Shown here in pieces: positions 33,412 through 43,956 of a stretch of 64,000 nt of DNA (positions are counted from its first letter, which is position 1; each line of letters begins with the position of its first letter). The notes under the pieces were generated by a model. It had not been told where the DNA came from and ran no database searches. It saw nothing but the letters and a program-made list of their open reading frames with translations. Source of the DNA: Sphaerotilus mobilis (GTDB lineage: Bacteria; Pseudomonadota; Gammaproteobacteria; Burkholderiales; Burkholderiaceae_C); contig NZ_SGWV01000008.1 of assembly GCF_004216565.1 (NCBI RefSeq), positions 806,001-870,000 on the forward strand. Direction: 5' to 3'. Both the position numbers and the translations under genes were made by a program.

Positions 33412-35319
33412 TCAGGCGGCGCAGGTCCTGTTCTTGCCGGTGCGCTTGGCCTCGTAGAGCGCCTCGTCGGCACGCTGCAGCGCGGCTTCGAGCGACTCGC
33501 CGCGCCGGAACAGCGTCACGCCGGCCGAGAAGGTCACGAAGGTCTGCTTGTTCTCGTGCATGAACAGCTCGGCCGACATCAGGCGCTGGACCCGCGTCAG
33601 CACGGTCTGCGCTTCGGCCACTTCGGTGGCGGGCAGCAGCACGACAAATTCCTCGCCGCCGTAGCGCGCCAGGGTGTCGGTCGGGCGCAGCATCTCGCCG
33701 ACCCGGCGGGCCAGGAACTTCAGCGCCTCGTCACCGGTTTGGTGACCCAGCGTGTCGTTGAGGCGCTTGAAGTTGTCGATGTCGAGCAGGCCCACCGCCA
33801 GCACGATGCCGTCGCGGTCGATGCGGGACTGTTCGACCTCGAACTGGCGCAGCAAGCCGCGCCGGTTGGCGATCTGGGTGAGCTGGTCGGTGCCGACTTC
33901 CTGCGAGAGCTGGCGCAGCTCGTCCTCGAGCTGGCGCACGCGTTCGGCCATCTCGGCAGCGCGGGCATGTTCGTCGTGCAGGCGCTGGGTGGTCTGGCTG
34001 ACGACCTGGTGCACGGTGCGGGTCTCGTCGACCATCTCGCGCACGATGCCGGCCAGGCTTTCGAGCGACTCAGCCTGTCCGATCACGCTGGCATAGCGGC
34101 CCACGTTGTCGTTGAAGCGGCCGGTCTGCACGCCCAGCTCGCCGATGTCCTGCAGCATGCGGTGGATCATTTCCTTGAGCGCATCGCGGGCCTGGCGGCG
34201 CTCCAGCCGCAGCTGGGTCTGGCGCGCCCGGGTGCCCGCCAGCAACTGGCTGACGGCGCTGACGCCACGGCTGCTCAGGCCCATGCCGATGTGTTCGCGC
34301 ATGGCCAGACACTGGCCCTCGACCCAGGAATCGTCCTCGGCCAGGTCGCCCAGGCCGTCGGTCAGCTCGCGCACCAGGCCGCCGATCTGGTCGACCAGGT
34401 GATGCCGGTGCTGCAGCACCAGGCGGACCTCGTCGCAGGCCAGGTGCAGGGCATCGACCAGCTGCGCGTCGGCACGGACCTCGGCGCGCAGCGCGCCGGC
34501 CACCTCTGCCAGCCGGCCACCCACCTCGCCGGCCCGCGGTTCGCCCGGCGGCAGGGCCGATTGCAGCGTCGCCTCCAGCAGCTGCACGGCGCGCGGCCAG
34601 TGCGTATGGGACTCGCTCGCTGCATCGGCCTCGGACGGCGTGGCTTGCAGCACCATCGCATGCAGCCGCGCGCCCTCGGTCACGGTGGCGGAGTTGGGCA
34701 GCATCTCCAGCGGCACCGGCTCGGTCGGACGGTCCAGGGCTGGGGCCACGACCGGGGCAGTGACCGCGGCAGTGACCGCGGCAGTCAGTGGAGCCACAGC
34801 CGCAGCGTCGCCCTCGTCGACCCCCTCGCCGGCCTCGCCATCCCAGCTCGCCAGCAGGTTGCCCAGCCGCTGCTGCAGCCGGAAGGGGTCGCTGCGGCTG
34901 GACTCCAGCACGTGGGCCAGGCTGTCGCGCCGCCGGCCGATCGGCCAGCCCTTGCTGGCCCGGCCGACGCCGCGCACGCTGCGGTCGATCAGGCCGGCCC
35001 AGCTGCGGGCCTGCTCATCGGGGGCGGGCACATCGGCCTCGACCAGCCGGCCGGCCTCTTCCCAGCGGCCGGCGACCAGCGCCTTGACCAGCGCGTCACG
35101 GCCGTCGCCCGCCGGCAGCAGGCGCTTGACGATGGCCTGGATGGCCGGGCCGGATTCGGCGGCCGGCGCCTCGGCCTCGATCGGCCCGCCCTCCTCGCGC
35201 CAGGCGCGGGCGTAGTTGCCCGGCGTGGGCTCGCGCTTGGACAGCGCCAGACGCCGCAAGGCGGCCTTGGCCAGCTGGGCAGGTTCGTTCACATCCCTGG
35301 AGGTCGTCGTCTGCTGCAT
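33412..35319 (-). CDS. Diguanylate cyclase (GGDEF domain)
   Basis: A 635-residue soluble protein making cyclic di-GMP. The C-terminal GGDEF domain has the active-site motif GGEEF at 554-558 and an intact inhibitory site RPTD (545-548) five residues before it, so product feedback is expected. The N-terminus (AQLAKAALRRLALSKREPTPGNYARAWREE) is a helical module seen in many Burkholderiales GGDEF proteins. A variable Ala/Val/Thr linker (encoded by a short 12-base repeat near 34757-34785) and a long coiled-coil (ARAAEMAERVRQLEDELRQLSQEV) come before the GGDEF domain. No membrane segment is visible. It lies 53 bases after the REC-PAS-GGDEF-EAL gene on the same strand. Confidence 0.9.
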   Translation of the reverse strand: MQQTTTSRDVNEPAQLAKAALRRLALSKREPTPGNYARAWREEGGPIEAEAPAAESGPAIQAIVKRLLPAGDGRDALVKALVAGRWEEAGRLVEADVPAPDEQARSWAGLIDRSVRGVGRASKGWPIGRRRDSLAHVLESSRSDPFRLQQRLGNLLASWDGEAGEGVDEGDAAAVAPLTAAVTAAVTAPVVAPALDRPTEPVPLEMLPNSATVTEGARLHAMVLQATPSEADAASESHTHWPRAVQLLEATLQSALPPGEPRAGEVGGRLAEVAGALRAEVRADAQLVDALHLACDEVRLVLQHRHHLVDQIGGLVRELTDGLGDLAEDDSWVEGQCLAMREHIGMGLSSRGVSAVSQLLAGTRARQTQLRLERRQARDALKEMIHRMLQDIGELGVQTGRFNDNVGRYASVIGQAESLESLAGIVREMVDETRTVHQVVSQTTQRLHDEHARAAEMAERVRQLEDELRQLSQEVGTDQLTQIANRRGLLRQFEVEQSRIDRDGIVLAVGLLDIDNFKRLNDTLGHQTGDEALKFLARRVGEMLRPTDTLARYGGEEFVVLLPATEVAEAQTVLTRVQRLMSAELFMHENKQTFVTFSAGVTLFRRGESLEAALQRADEALYEAKRTGKNRTCAA

Positions 35320-35372
35320 CGCTCACCTGACAGTTGTGGGCTGCCCACCAGGTCGCCGATGCCAGGCCTTGC

Positions 35373-37559
35373 TCAGAGCCGCTGCTGGCGGACCCAGTTG
35401 ACCACTTCATCGGCCGGCATCGGCAGGGCATACAGAAAGCCCTGCATGGTGTGACAGCCCAGGCGCAACAACACATCGCGCTGTGCTTCGTTTTCGACCC
35501 CCTCGGCGACCAACTTGAGGCCCAGGCCACCGGCGAGCGCGACGATGGCCGTGACAACTGCGGAATTTCCACCGGATTGGTCCAGCCGATGCACAAAGGA
35601 GCGGTCGATCTTGAGCTCGCTGATCGGCAACTGGGTCAGGTAGCTCAGCGACGAGTAGCCGGTGCCGAAGTCATCGATCGACAGCCCGACGCCGTGCTGG
35701 TTGAGGCGGTGCAGCATCGGCGTGACCTCGTCGATGCCCTTCATCAGACCGGTCTCGGTGATCTCCAGCACCAGCGAGCTGAGCGGCACGTCATGCGCCG
35801 CCGCCGCGCTGTGGATCAGGTCCAGCACGTCGCCGCGCTCGAAGCTGCGGCTGGGCAGGTTGACGGCCACGGTGAGCGCCAGGCCGTCGTGGTCGCGCCA
35901 GCGGCGGATCTGGCGCGCCGCCTCGCGCAGCGCCCAGTCGCTCATCGGCACGATCAGGCCGGTTTCCTCGGCCAGCGGGATGAACTCGGCCGGCGGCACC
36001 AGCACACCGGCGCGTTGCCAACGCATCAGGGCCTCCACGCCGATCACGCGGATGACGACGCTGCGGCCCTCGGCGTCGCGGCCAACTTCCACCTTGGGCT
36101 GGTAGTGCAGCACCAGCTCGCCACGCTCCAGCGCCTTGTGCAGGGCGCTTTCGAGTTCGAGCTTCTCGCGGTTGCGTCCGCCCATCTGGGCCTGGTAGAC
36201 GGCCATGGCGTTGCGTCCGCTGCCCTTGACCGAATACATCGCCAGGTCGGCATGGCGCATCAGGTCGACCACGCTGATGCCGTCACGCGGGAACATCGCC
36301 AGCCCCACGCTGCCGGTGACGAAGTACTCGCGTCCGCCCAGCAGCACCGGCTGGCGCAGGGCGTCCAGCACCTTCTGACCGACCGCCAGTGCGGCCGCCT
36401 CGTGGGGCACCTCGGGCAGCAGCACGACGAACTCGTCGCCACCGTGCCGGCCGACCGTCTCCAGGCCGAGGTGGGAGCGCTGCATGCCCGCATCCACGTC
36501 GGTGTCGCTGAGCTTGTCGTGGTAGTCGACGCAGCGACGCAGGCGGCGCGACATCGCCACCAGCAGCTCGTCGCCACTGCCGTGGCCGAGCGTGTCGTTG
36601 ATGTTCTTGAAACGGTCCAGGTCGATCAGCAGCAGGGCGCTGTCATGGCCTTGCCGGCGGGCATGTTCGAGCATGCGTTCAGCCCGCAGGATCAGCTGGC
36701 GGCGGTTGGGCATGCCGGTCAGCGGATCGAAGTTGGCGAGGTGACGGATCCGGTCCTCGATCATGCGGCGGTCGGTCACGTCCTGGACCACGCCGGTGTA
36801 GCCCACCAGATTGCCCTGCTCGTCGAACTCGGGCTCGGCCTCGATGTGAACCACCCGCTGGCGATGGTCGGGCATGACGATGCGCACGTCGGTGTCGATC
36901 ACGGTGCTGTGGCGCACCACCTCGCGCAGCAGGGCGCAGAAGCCGGCGCGTTCCTCGCCGACCAGGGCTCGCAGCAGCTGGCCCAGGCTCAGCGTTTCTT
37001 GAGGGCCGCGGCCGAACACGCGCAGGGCCTCGGCCTCCAGCACCAGACCGGTGGCGTTGCCATGCCACTCGAAGCTGCCCATGCGAGCGAGGTCCTGGGC
37101 GCGCGCCAGCTTGGCCCGGCTGCGCAACAGTTCCAGATGGATGCGCGAGGTGCGCAGCAGGTAGCGCAAGCGCCCGGCCAGCAGGCTCCATTGCGTGCTC
37201 TTGACGAAGAAGTCGGTCGCGCCGGCCTCGTAGGCACGTTCGATCGAGGCGTCGTCGTCCAAGCCGGTCAACATCAGCACCGGCATCAGCTCGAACCCGG
37301 GCAGGCCGCGCAGCTCGATGCAGGTGTCGAAGCCGTCGCGGCCGGGCATCAGCGCGTCCAGCACGATCAGGTCCGGCGTCCAGTCGCCCAGCAGCCGCAA
37401 GGCCCGGTCACCGTGGTTGGCCTCGGTGACCGCGAAGCCGCGTTCCCGCAACGCCGCTGCGGTCAGCATCAGGCTGACCTCGTCGTCGTCGACCAGCAGG
37501 ATGCGCGGCTGACGGACCTCAGCAATGGCAGACGACGAGAAATGGTTGTTGAAGAACAT
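35373..37559 (-). CDS. Response regulator with PAS, GGDEF and EAL domains
   Basis: A 728-residue protein. A REC domain (PRILLVDDDEVSLML, phospho-acceptor Asp in LIVLDALMPG, Lys in FFVKST) is followed by a PAS domain (about 150-280), GGDEF with intact motif HGGDEFVVLL, and EAL with VIGVEALMRW, the lobe residues LEITETGLM, DDFGTGYSSLSYL, KIDRSFV and AEGVE. Both catalytic domains look complete, so it may make or break cyclic di-GMP depending on phosphorylation. It lies six bases after the hybrid histidine kinase gene and is thus its likely phosphorelay target. Confidence 0.92.
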   Translation of the reverse strand: MFFNNHFSSSAIAEVRQPRILLVDDDEVSLMLTAAALRERGFAVTEANHGDRALRLLGDWTPDLIVLDALMPGRDGFDTCIELRGLPGFELMPVLMLTGLDDDASIERAYEAGATDFFVKSTQWSLLAGRLRYLLRTSRIHLELLRSRAKLARAQDLARMGSFEWHGNATGLVLEAEALRVFGRGPQETLSLGQLLRALVGEERAGFCALLREVVRHSTVIDTDVRIVMPDHRQRVVHIEAEPEFDEQGNLVGYTGVVQDVTDRRMIEDRIRHLANFDPLTGMPNRRQLILRAERMLEHARRQGHDSALLLIDLDRFKNINDTLGHGSGDELLVAMSRRLRRCVDYHDKLSDTDVDAGMQRSHLGLETVGRHGGDEFVVLLPEVPHEAAALAVGQKVLDALRQPVLLGGREYFVTGSVGLAMFPRDGISVVDLMRHADLAMYSVKGSGRNAMAVYQAQMGGRNREKLELESALHKALERGELVLHYQPKVEVGRDAEGRSVVIRVIGVEALMRWQRAGVLVPPAEFIPLAEETGLIVPMSDWALREAARQIRRWRDHDGLALTVAVNLPSRSFERGDVLDLIHSAAAAHDVPLSSLVLEITETGLMKGIDEVTPMLHRLNQHGVGLSIDDFGTGYSSLSYLTQLPISELKIDRSFVHRLDQSGGNSAVVTAIVALAGGLGLKLVAEGVENEAQRDVLLRLGCHTMQGFLYALPMPADEVVNWVRQQRL

Positions 37560-37565
37560 GTGCGT

Positions 37566-40500
37566 TCAGCTCATCGCAGCCGGGCTCGGCTCCAGATAGG
37601 GGATCAGGCCCTGCTGGACCCGCAACATCTCCAGCTGCAGCTGGTTCAGGCGGGTGCCGATCTGGCCAAGGTCAGCGCCTTGGCGCAGCTGCAACTCGCA
37701 GTCGACGCACATCTGCGCCAGCACCAGGGCACCCACGCTGTGCGACGAGGACTTGAGGGTGTGCAAGACCTGCCGCACCTGCGCGAGGTCGTGCGCCGTC
37801 TGGCCTTCGGCCAGTTGCGTGAGCATCCGGCCGATCGACTGGTCGAAGGCCTTGAGCACCCGCTCGACCAGCCGGTTCTGGCCACCCGGATCAAGCTCGC
37901 GCAAGCGCGACAGGGCCTGCGGATCGAGCGTGGACGCCACGCCGCGCGGGCCGCCCTCGCCAGCGGCGGCGATCGGGGCGAACACGCTGTCGCGGCGATC
38001 GGCGGGCACGAGGTCGGTGCCGCCATCGGGTCGGGTGCGCACGAAGCGCGGCTCGCCCACCCACGGGGCCTTCTTGCCGACCACCGAGGCCGGCAGCAAG
38101 GCCTCGAAGCCGACCGCGTCCAGGGAGGTGTCGACCTCGGTGGTCTGGCCGACCAGCGCCGGCAGCAGCCGTTGCAAGGTCGCCAGCAACTGGGCCTGCC
38201 GGTAAGGCTTGGGCAGGTAGGCATCGAAGCCGAGGTAGAGGAACCGCTCCTCGTCGCCATCCAGCGCATTGGCCGTCACGGCCACCACCGGCACGTCGGC
38301 CGGCGTCAGCAGCGCAAAGCGTGGCGTGCGGCCGCGCCGGATCCAGGTCAGCGCCTCGATGCCGTCCATGCCCGGCATCTGGATGTCCATCAGCACGATG
38401 TCGACCGACTGGTCGCACAGCGAGCGCAGCCCGTCCAGCGCATTGGCCGCCACGCGCACGCCGCAGCCCAGCCGGGTCAGCATCTGCGCCATGACCTCCT
38501 GGTTGACGGGGTTGTCCTCGACCACGAGGACCTGCGCGCCCAGCGGTGCCGAACTCACCTCGCCGACGCCGCTCTGGCTCACGCCCAGCAGCGCCTGGCG
38601 CAGCTCGGCCTTGCGCACCGGCTTGTGCACAAAGCGGTCGAAGCCGGCCACCTGTGCCACCTTGACGTCGTCGGGCGCACTGGCCGACGACAGCATGATC
38701 AGCTTCATGCGCGGGGCGAGGCCCTGCTCGCGCAAGGCCCGCGCGAAGCCGATGCCATCGAGCACCGGCATGCGCCAGTCGACCAGCGCCACGTCGAAGC
38801 CCGGCGCATCGGCCGGCAGGTCGCGCAACAGGGCCAGCGCGTGCTCGCCGTCGTCGCTGGTCACCACCGTCATGCCCCAGGCGCCCAGCAGGTTCTCCAG
38901 CACCGTGCGGTTGGTGGCGCTGTCGTCGACCACCAGCACACGCAGCTGCGGCAGGGCGGCCAGATCGCCGGCCTGGTGTTCGCTGGCACTGCCGGCCTCG
39001 ACCGCCAGCGTGAAGCGGAACTCCGAGCCCACGCCGGCCTGGCTGGTGACGTCGATGCGCCCGCCCATCAGCTCGACCAGCTGGCGCGAGATCGCCAGCC
39101 CCAGGCCCGTGCCGCCATAGCGCCGCGCCATGCCGCCGTGGGCCTGCGTGAAGGCCTGGAAGAGCTTGGGCTGCAGCGCCGGCTCGATGCCGATGCCCGT
39201 GTCGCGGACCCGGAACTCCAGCATCAGCGGCGCCTCGCCCGGACCGCCGGCCCTGGCCTTGACGTCGACCGTGACCTCGCCGTGTTCGGTGAACTTGATC
39301 GCGTTGGCCACCAGATTGGTCAGCACCTGACGCAGCCGCAGCGGGTCGGCCACGATGCTGGTGGGGGTCGGACCGGTCTCGCGCAGGCTCAGCTCCAGGC
39401 CCTTCTCGTGGGCCCTGGGCGCCAGCAGGTCCAGCGTGTCCTCGATCAAGGTGCGCAGGTGGAAGTCGGTCGGCGCCAGTTCCAGCCGACCGGCCTCGAT
39501 CTTCGAGAAGTCGAGCACGTCGTTGATGATCTCCAGCAGGTTCTCGCCCGAGCGGTAGACCGCCTGCGCGAAGCGCCGCTGGCGCTCGTCCAGTGGCGTG
39601 CCCAGCAGCAGCTCGGTCATGCCCAGGATGCCGTTCATCGGCGTGCGGATCTCGTGGCTCATGCTGGCCATGAACTGGCTCTTGGCCTGGCTGGCGGCCT
39701 CGGCCACGTCGCGTGCCGACTGCAGCTGCAGGGCCCGCTCGCGCTCGTTGGAGACGTCATCGAGCAGGCCGTAGACACGGGCCTCGCCGGCTGGCAGTGC
39801 GCGGGTGCGGGTGCGCTGGCGCAACCAGCGCAGCCCGCGTGTCGGATGCTGGATGCGCAAGGTCACGTCGGTGGCTTCGAGCGCTTCCTCGTGTTCACGC
39901 TGGCGGTCCAGCAGCGGGGCGTCCTCGGGCAGGACCAGCGCACGCAGGATGTCCGGATGGTCGCGCCGGTCGGCCGGGTTCAGGCCCAGCATCTCGTAGA
40001 TGCGCGGCCCGATGTAATACCAGGCATCGCGTGTCGGGTTGCTGATGAACACGCCCTCGTCGATGGTCTCGACCAGCTCGCGGTAGCGCGTCTCGGACTC
40101 GCGCAGGCGCTGTTCGTCGCGCCGTTGTCGGGTCACGTCGCGCAGTTGCGAGATGACCAGCCGGCGCGGCCCGTGGCGGCCACGCACGGCGACGTGGCGG
40201 GCCCGGATCAGGCGCTGGCCGTCGGCGGTCTCCCAGACGAACTCATGTTCGACCGCGCTGGGCCGCTTCATCACCTCGCGCAGTTGCGGCAGCATCAGCG
40301 CGCTCAGGCCGCGCCCCATCGCCTCACCCAGCGTCGGTCGGCCCGAGGCCGGCGAGATGCCGAACTCCAGCTGCGCATGGCGGTTGAAGGACAGCAGCTC
40401 CATCGTCGCCACATCGACCACCAGCAGGCTGATCGGCAGGTTCTCGGTCAGGGCGCCGAGCAGCTCGCGCTGTTCGTCGACATCGGATTCACGCGCCTTG

Positions 40501-41480
40501 CGGGCCGAGACGTCGCTGCACTGGCAGACCCGCTGCAGGCGGCCCGTGCTTTCGTCGAGCACCTGGACCACGTCGATCTCCAGCCAGTAGCCCTGCCCCG
40601 GCGTGGCCGATTCGGGCCCGAGCCGGGCCGAGAGTTCATGGCGGAAGCTGCCCTGCGCGCCAAAGCGCTGCTGCAGCTGCAGGGCCTCGTCGCCGGGCGC
40701 GAGCTCGCGTGTCAGCACCGCCCACAGCGGCTGGCCGAGCACGCTGTCCACGCCATGGCCGGTGACCTCGGCAAAGCCGGGGTGGACCCACTCGACCACG
40801 CCCAGCGCATCGGTGATCACGGTGGCCCGGCCGGCCCGTACCGCCAGCGTGGCGACCTGGGCCAGCTGGGCGTCGCGCTGGCGTGCCAGCGTGTGTTCGC
40901 GCTCCCGCGTGGCGATGGCCGACAGCTGCAGGCCGACCAGGCCCAGCAGGCTGCGGCGCGTGGCATCGAGCGGCACGGCGTCATGGAACTCGATCGCCGC
41001 CAACGTAGGCACCGGCGTGTCGCCGGACCCTTGGGCGCCCATCGGCAAGGTCAGCTCGGCCGCCCCGGCGATCCAGCCCGGCACCGGCAGCACCAGCACC
41101 TGTCGCACGCCGTCGGCGCGCCAGCCCCAGCTGCGGCTCAGGTCGGCCGGCTCGGCCGCGCCTTGCTCGACCGCACCGCCGCGCAAGGCCCGGCCCAGCG
41201 GCCCGCCATCGGCGCCGATCACGCTGAGCTGGTCCAGGTCGATCACGTCGTCGCGCAGGTCCGGTGTGGCCCAGGGCTGGACCACGATCGACGACGGCTG
41301 CCACTGCAGCACCTGCAGCACGCCGATGCCTTGCGCGCCCAGCGCGCGGGCCAGACGCGGCACGGCGATCGCCAGCGCATCGATCAGCCGATCGCTGCCC
41401 GCGATGGCCTGACCCAGCCGCAGCAGCAGATCGGCATCGAGGCTGTCGAGCGTCTCCTCGACCCGACGGATCAATCGCAC
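37566..41480 (-). CDS. Hybrid sensor histidine kinase with GAF/PAS, two REC and Hpt domains
   Basis: A 1304-residue soluble kinase. In order: an N-terminal GAF-like region, three PAS domains (one with PAC-type [22 protein letters not shown]), HisKA with phospho-His in [18 protein letters not shown], HATPase ([41 protein letters not shown]), REC1 ([14 protein letters not shown], Asp in VALVDWRMP), REC2 ([14 protein letters not shown], Asp in [13 protein letters not shown]) and Hpt ([14 protein letters not shown]). The GTG at 41480 is chosen because GGAGG lies seven bases upstream; an in-frame TTG at 41546 has no such site. The architecture supports an internal phosphorelay ending on the adjacent REC-PAS-GGDEF-EAL protein. 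Confidence 0.9.
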   Translation of the reverse strand: MRLIRRVEETLDSLDADLLLRLGQAIAGSDRLIDALAIAVPRLARALGAQGIGVLQVLQWQPSSIVVQPWATPDLRDDVIDLDQLSVIGADGGPLGRALRGGAVEQGAAEPADLSRSWGWRADGVRQVLVLPVPGWIAGAAELTLPMGAQGSGDTPVPTLAAIEFHDAVPLDATRRSLLGLVGLQLSAIATREREHTLARQRDAQLAQVATLAVRAGRATVITDALGVVEWVHPGFAEVTGHGVDSVLGQPLWAVLTRELAPGDEALQLQQRFGAQGSFRHELSARLGPESATPGQGYWLEIDVVQVLDESTGRLQRVCQCSDVSARKARESDVDEQRELLGALTENLPISLLVVDVATMELLSFNRHAQLEFGISPASGRPTLGEAMGRGLSALMLPQLREVMKRPSAVEHEFVWETADGQRLIRARHVAVRGRHGPRRLVISQLRDVTRQRRDEQRLRESETRYRELVETIDEGVFISNPTRDAWYYIGPRIYEMLGLNPADRRDHPDILRALVLPEDAPLLDRQREHEEALEATDVTLRIQHPTRGLRWLRQRTRTRALPAGEARVYGLLDDVSNERERALQLQSARDVAEAASQAKSQFMASMSHEIRTPMNGILGMTELLLGTPLDERQRRFAQAVYRSGENLLEIINDVLDFSKIEAGRLELAPTDFHLRTLIEDTLDLLAPRAHEKGLELSLRETGPTPTSIVADPLRLRQVLTNLVANAIKFTEHGEVTVDVKARAGGPGEAPLMLEFRVRDTGIGIEPALQPKLFQAFTQAHGGMARRYGGTGLGLAISRQLVELMGGRIDVTSQAGVGSEFRFTLAVEAGSASEHQAGDLAALPQLRVLVVDDSATNRTVLENLLGAWGMTVVTSDDGEHALALLRDLPADAPGFDVALVDWRMPVLDGIGFARALREQGLAPRMKLIMLSSASAPDDVKVAQVAGFDRFVHKPVRKAELRQALLGVSQSGVGEVSSAPLGAQVLVVEDNPVNQEVMAQMLTRLGCGVRVAANALDGLRSLCDQSVDIVLMDIQMPGMDGIEALTWIRRGRTPRFALLTPADVPVVAVTANALDGDEERFLYLGFDAYLPKPYRQAQLLATLQRLLPALVGQTTEVDTSLDAVGFEALLPASVVGKKAPWVGEPRFVRTRPDGGTDLVPADRRDSVFAPIAAAGEGGPRGVASTLDPQALSRLRELDPGGQNRLVERVLKAFDQSIGRMLTQLAEGQTAHDLAQVRQVLHTLKSSSHSVGALVLAQMCVDCELQLRQGADLGQIGTRLNQLQLEMLRVQQGLIPYLEPSPAAMS

Positions 41481-41840
41481 GCGAGTTCCTCCCGCAGCGC
41501 CCTGCCGCTGCGCACCCGGCTGTTCAAGACCATCATCCCGTATCAACCCGCCAACTTCCCTGCTTCCTCACGAACGACCGCCCCGCCACCGTGGCCGGCA
41601 TCGACGGCCTCGTCCTGCCGCGCACGTCTCGCGGCCTGCACCCGAGCATAGGCGCAGGGCCGCGCCCCGACACGGCCGAGAACCGCCCAAACGCGCAAAT
41701 TCCACATCCGCGGCCACGGCTGATTCGGTCGACCCGCAGGGGCCATCCGCGTCCGCCGGTCGCTCCCTACAATTGTCCCGACACCAAGAGCGACACCGCG
41801 CAAGACGGTCACAACCGGCCGTCACGAAGGGACTTCGAGT
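41481..41840. promoter_or_regulatory. Divergent promoter region between two histidine kinase genes
   Basis: A 360-base gap without a gene. A TACAAT hexamer at 41768-41773 is a plausible -10 element for the plus-strand kinase, but no good -35 is seen 16-18 bases before it. The minus-strand kinase has a strong GGAGG ribosome-binding site directly at its start. I see no conserved palindrome or RNA structure. Confidence 0.35.
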
Positions 41841-43229
41841 TTGAGCGCCACGAACCGATCTGGTAGCGCCTGGCGCACCGCACTGGCCGGCATGCTGGGC
41901 CTGCTGCTGATCACCCTCGCCGCCGTGCTGATCGGCCTGGCTGTCGGCCCGTCCTGGCCCGTCGCCGCGCTCAGCGCGCTGGCCGGTGTGATCGCCCTGG
42001 CCGTGGCCGTGAGGTCCTGGAACGGGTTACAGGGCGATACGTTTGTCGCCCCGCGGTTGCCGGTCCAAACCACACCTGGACCCACCCCCGGCCACCCCCC
42101 CGGCCCCACCCCCGGCACCACCCCTGCCTCGCCCACGGTCGCGGCGTTGACAGCCACGTCATCGGCCCCTCATGAACGCCAGCTGCTGCGGCGTCTGCCC
42201 GGACGGTCGCTGCTGCTGCAGCGGGTGGTCGACGGACCGCTCACCGACTGGCTGGTGCTGGCCATGCACGACGAAGGCAGCCCAGGCTCATCGACCGAGC
42301 CAGCCGCGCCTCGGCCCGAGCTGCTCAGCCACTGGCTGGCACGCCACCCGGAGGTCCGGCCTGCCGATGTGGTCGCCACCCTTCAGGGCGCCGATGACGA
42401 GAGCCTGGCGATGGACACGGCCTGGTCGGCCCTGCCGCTGGGCATCGACCGCCACGTGCTGTGGCTGCGGCCGACACCCCCGAGCGCGCCGGCGGCCAGC
42501 GTGGGGGTCGACGACACGAACCCGTCGACGCAGGACCGCGACCGCGAGTCGCTGGTCTACACCGTCACGCATGACCTGAAGGCGCCGATCCGCGTCATCG
42601 AGGGCTTCACCCGCATCGTGCGCGAGGACTACGGCCACCTGCTCGACCGCATCGGCAACGACCACCTCGACCGCGTGCTCGGTGCCGTCGACCGCATGAA
42701 GGGCATGATCGAGGCGCTGCTGGCCCTGTCACGGCTGAGCAGCGCGCCGCTGGTGCGTGCGCCGGTCGATCTGTCGGCGATGGCCGCGACCATCTTCGAG
42801 GAACTGCGGGCCCAGGACCCGCAGCGCGAGGTTCGCCTCGACATCGGCGCCGGTCTGGTCGCCCAGGGCGACGCCAACCTGCTGCGCACCGTGCTCGACA
42901 ACCTGCTGGGCAATGCCTGGAAGTACAGCGGCAAGCGTGCGGTGGCGAGCATCGAGTTCGGCAGCACCCGGCTGAAGGCCTTGCGGCCCGAACTGAGCGA
43001 TGCACAGGACCGGCCGGTCTACTACGTGCGCGACAACGGCGCCGGCTTCGACCTGCGTTTCGCCGAACGCCTGTTCAAGCCCTTCCAGCGCCTGCACAGC
43101 GCCAGCGAGTTCGCCGGCAGTGGCGTTGGCCTCGCCTCGGTGCGCCGCATCGTGCTGCGCCACGGCGGCGAGATCTGGGCCCAGGCTGCGGTCGATCAGG
43201 GGGCGTGTTTCTTCTTCACCCTGAACTGA
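41841..43229 (+). CDS. Membrane sensor histidine kinase
   Basis: A 462-residue kinase. The TTG at 41841 follows an AAGGGA site; two closely spaced membrane segments (residues about 12-60: GMLGLLLITLAAVLIGLAVG, VAALSALAGVIALAVAV) are followed by a Pro/Thr/Gly-rich linker and a poorly conserved input region. The catalytic core is clear: H-box VTHDLKAPIRVIEGF, N-box DNLLGNAWKYS, G1 YYVRDNGAGFD, F-box/G2 LFKPFQRLHSASEFAGSGVGLASVRRIV. The H-box and VRDNGAGF sequences resemble the phytochrome/Bph-like or 'light-type' kinases that commonly pair with response regulators encoded next door. The convergent ANTAR regulator is 24 bases away, but partner choice is uncertain. Confidence 0.85.
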   Translation: MSATNRSGSAWRTALAGMLGLLLITLAAVLIGLAVGPSWPVAALSALAGVIALAVAVRSWNGLQGDTFVAPRLPVQTTPGPTPGHPPGPTPGTTPASPTVAALTATSSAPHERQLLRRLPGRSLLLQRVVDGPLTDWLVLAMHDEGSPGSSTEPAAPRPELLSHWLARHPEVRPADVVATLQGADDESLAMDTAWSALPLGIDRHVLWLRPTPPSAPAASVGVDDTNPSTQDRDRESLVYTVTHDLKAPIRVIEGFTRIVREDYGHLLDRIGNDHLDRVLGAVDRMKGMIEALLALSRLSSAPLVRAPVDLSAMAATIFEELRAQDPQREVRLDIGAGLVAQGDANLLRTVLDNLLGNAWKYSGKRAVASIEFGSTRLKALRPELSDAQDRPVYYVRDNGAGFDLRFAERLFKPFQRLHSASEFAGSGVGLASVRRIVLRHGGEIWAQAAVDQGACFFFTLN

Positions 43230-43253
43230 GCCGGCGGCCGGCTGGCTACGCGT

Positions 43254-43904
43254 TCAAAGATCGCCCGGTGCGGCCAGCTGCTCGAGCGCCTGCACCATCG
43301 CCTTCGCGCTCGCCTCGATCGCCCGCCCTTCCCGCTCGGCCAGCTTGCGCAGGCGCTGCAGCGCGGCGTCGGGACTGAGCGAGTAGCGGTGCATCAGGAT
43401 GCCCACGGCCATGGGCACATGCTGTTCAAGCGGGTTGAGCGGCGCGACCGGTGCAGGCGCGGCGGCCGGTGACGGCGCCACCAGCCCGGCCCGCTCTCGC
43501 GCCTGGGCAAAGGCGGCCTCGACGGCGGGCACGATCTGCGCCACGTCCAGCGGCTTGACCAGATAGGCCAGCGCGCCGAGTGCCTTGATCTGGTTGACGG
43601 TCGCCTCGTCGGAGAAGGCCGACAGGAACATGAAGGGGATGCGCAGGTGCTCGCGCAGGTAGGCGGCGACGTCGAAGCCGCTCATGCCGTCCATGCGGAT
43701 GTCGAGCAAGGCGAGATCGGGCTTGTGCTGACGCGCCAGCAAGATGGCGTCGTCGCCGTTGTCGGCATCGACGACGTCGAAGCCGGCCTGCGCCAGACCA
43801 TGCACCAGCGTGGCCAGGACCAGCCGGTCGTCGTCGACGACCAGGATGCGGCCCTTGGCGGGCGGGTGGGCGCTGGGCGCTGCGAGGGTCTCGGTCGATG
43901 TCAC
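43254..43904 (-). CDS. Response regulator with ANTAR RNA-binding domain
   Basis: A 216-residue regulator. The REC domain is GRILVVDDDRLVLATL with the phospho-acceptor Asp in LALLDIRMDGMSG, Thr/Ser in FMFLSAFSDE and Lys in AYLVKPLD. The C-terminal ANTAR domain reads HVPMAVGILMHRYSLSPDAALQRLRKLAEREG. ANTAR proteins (AmiR, NasR, EutV type) bind RNA hairpins and prevent transcription termination. The GTG at 43904 has AAGG five bases upstream and follows the kinase stop at 43957, so it is co-transcribed with that kinase, a HisKA_2-type protein as in EutW/EutV pairs. Confidence 0.85.
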   Translation of the reverse strand: MTSTETLAAPSAHPPAKGRILVVDDDRLVLATLVHGLAQAGFDVVDADNGDDAILLARQHKPDLALLDIRMDGMSGFDVAAYLREHLRIPFMFLSAFSDEATVNQIKALGALAYLVKPLDVAQIVPAVEAAFAQARERAGLVAPSPAAAPAPVAPLNPLEQHVPMAVGILMHRYSLSPDAALQRLRKLAEREGRAIEASAKAMVQALEQLAAPGDL

Positions 43905-43956
43905 GGTGGCCTTGATGGGCAAAGGGCGTGGGCGCTGGGCGGGCGGCCGCCGGAGT

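Noticed and set aside
30779-33457. An 892-codon plus-strand open frame over sbcB and the outer-membrane barrel
   Set aside because: Same reason: the minus-strand products carry clear motifs and signal peptides; the antisense frame does not.
35334-41651. A 2105-codon open frame on the plus strand, antisense to the kinase and GGDEF-EAL genes
   Set aside because: Its translation is low-complexity Gln/His/Arg/Ala sequence with no family signature, while the opposite strand encodes well-recognised domains throughout. It is a GC-bias shadow.
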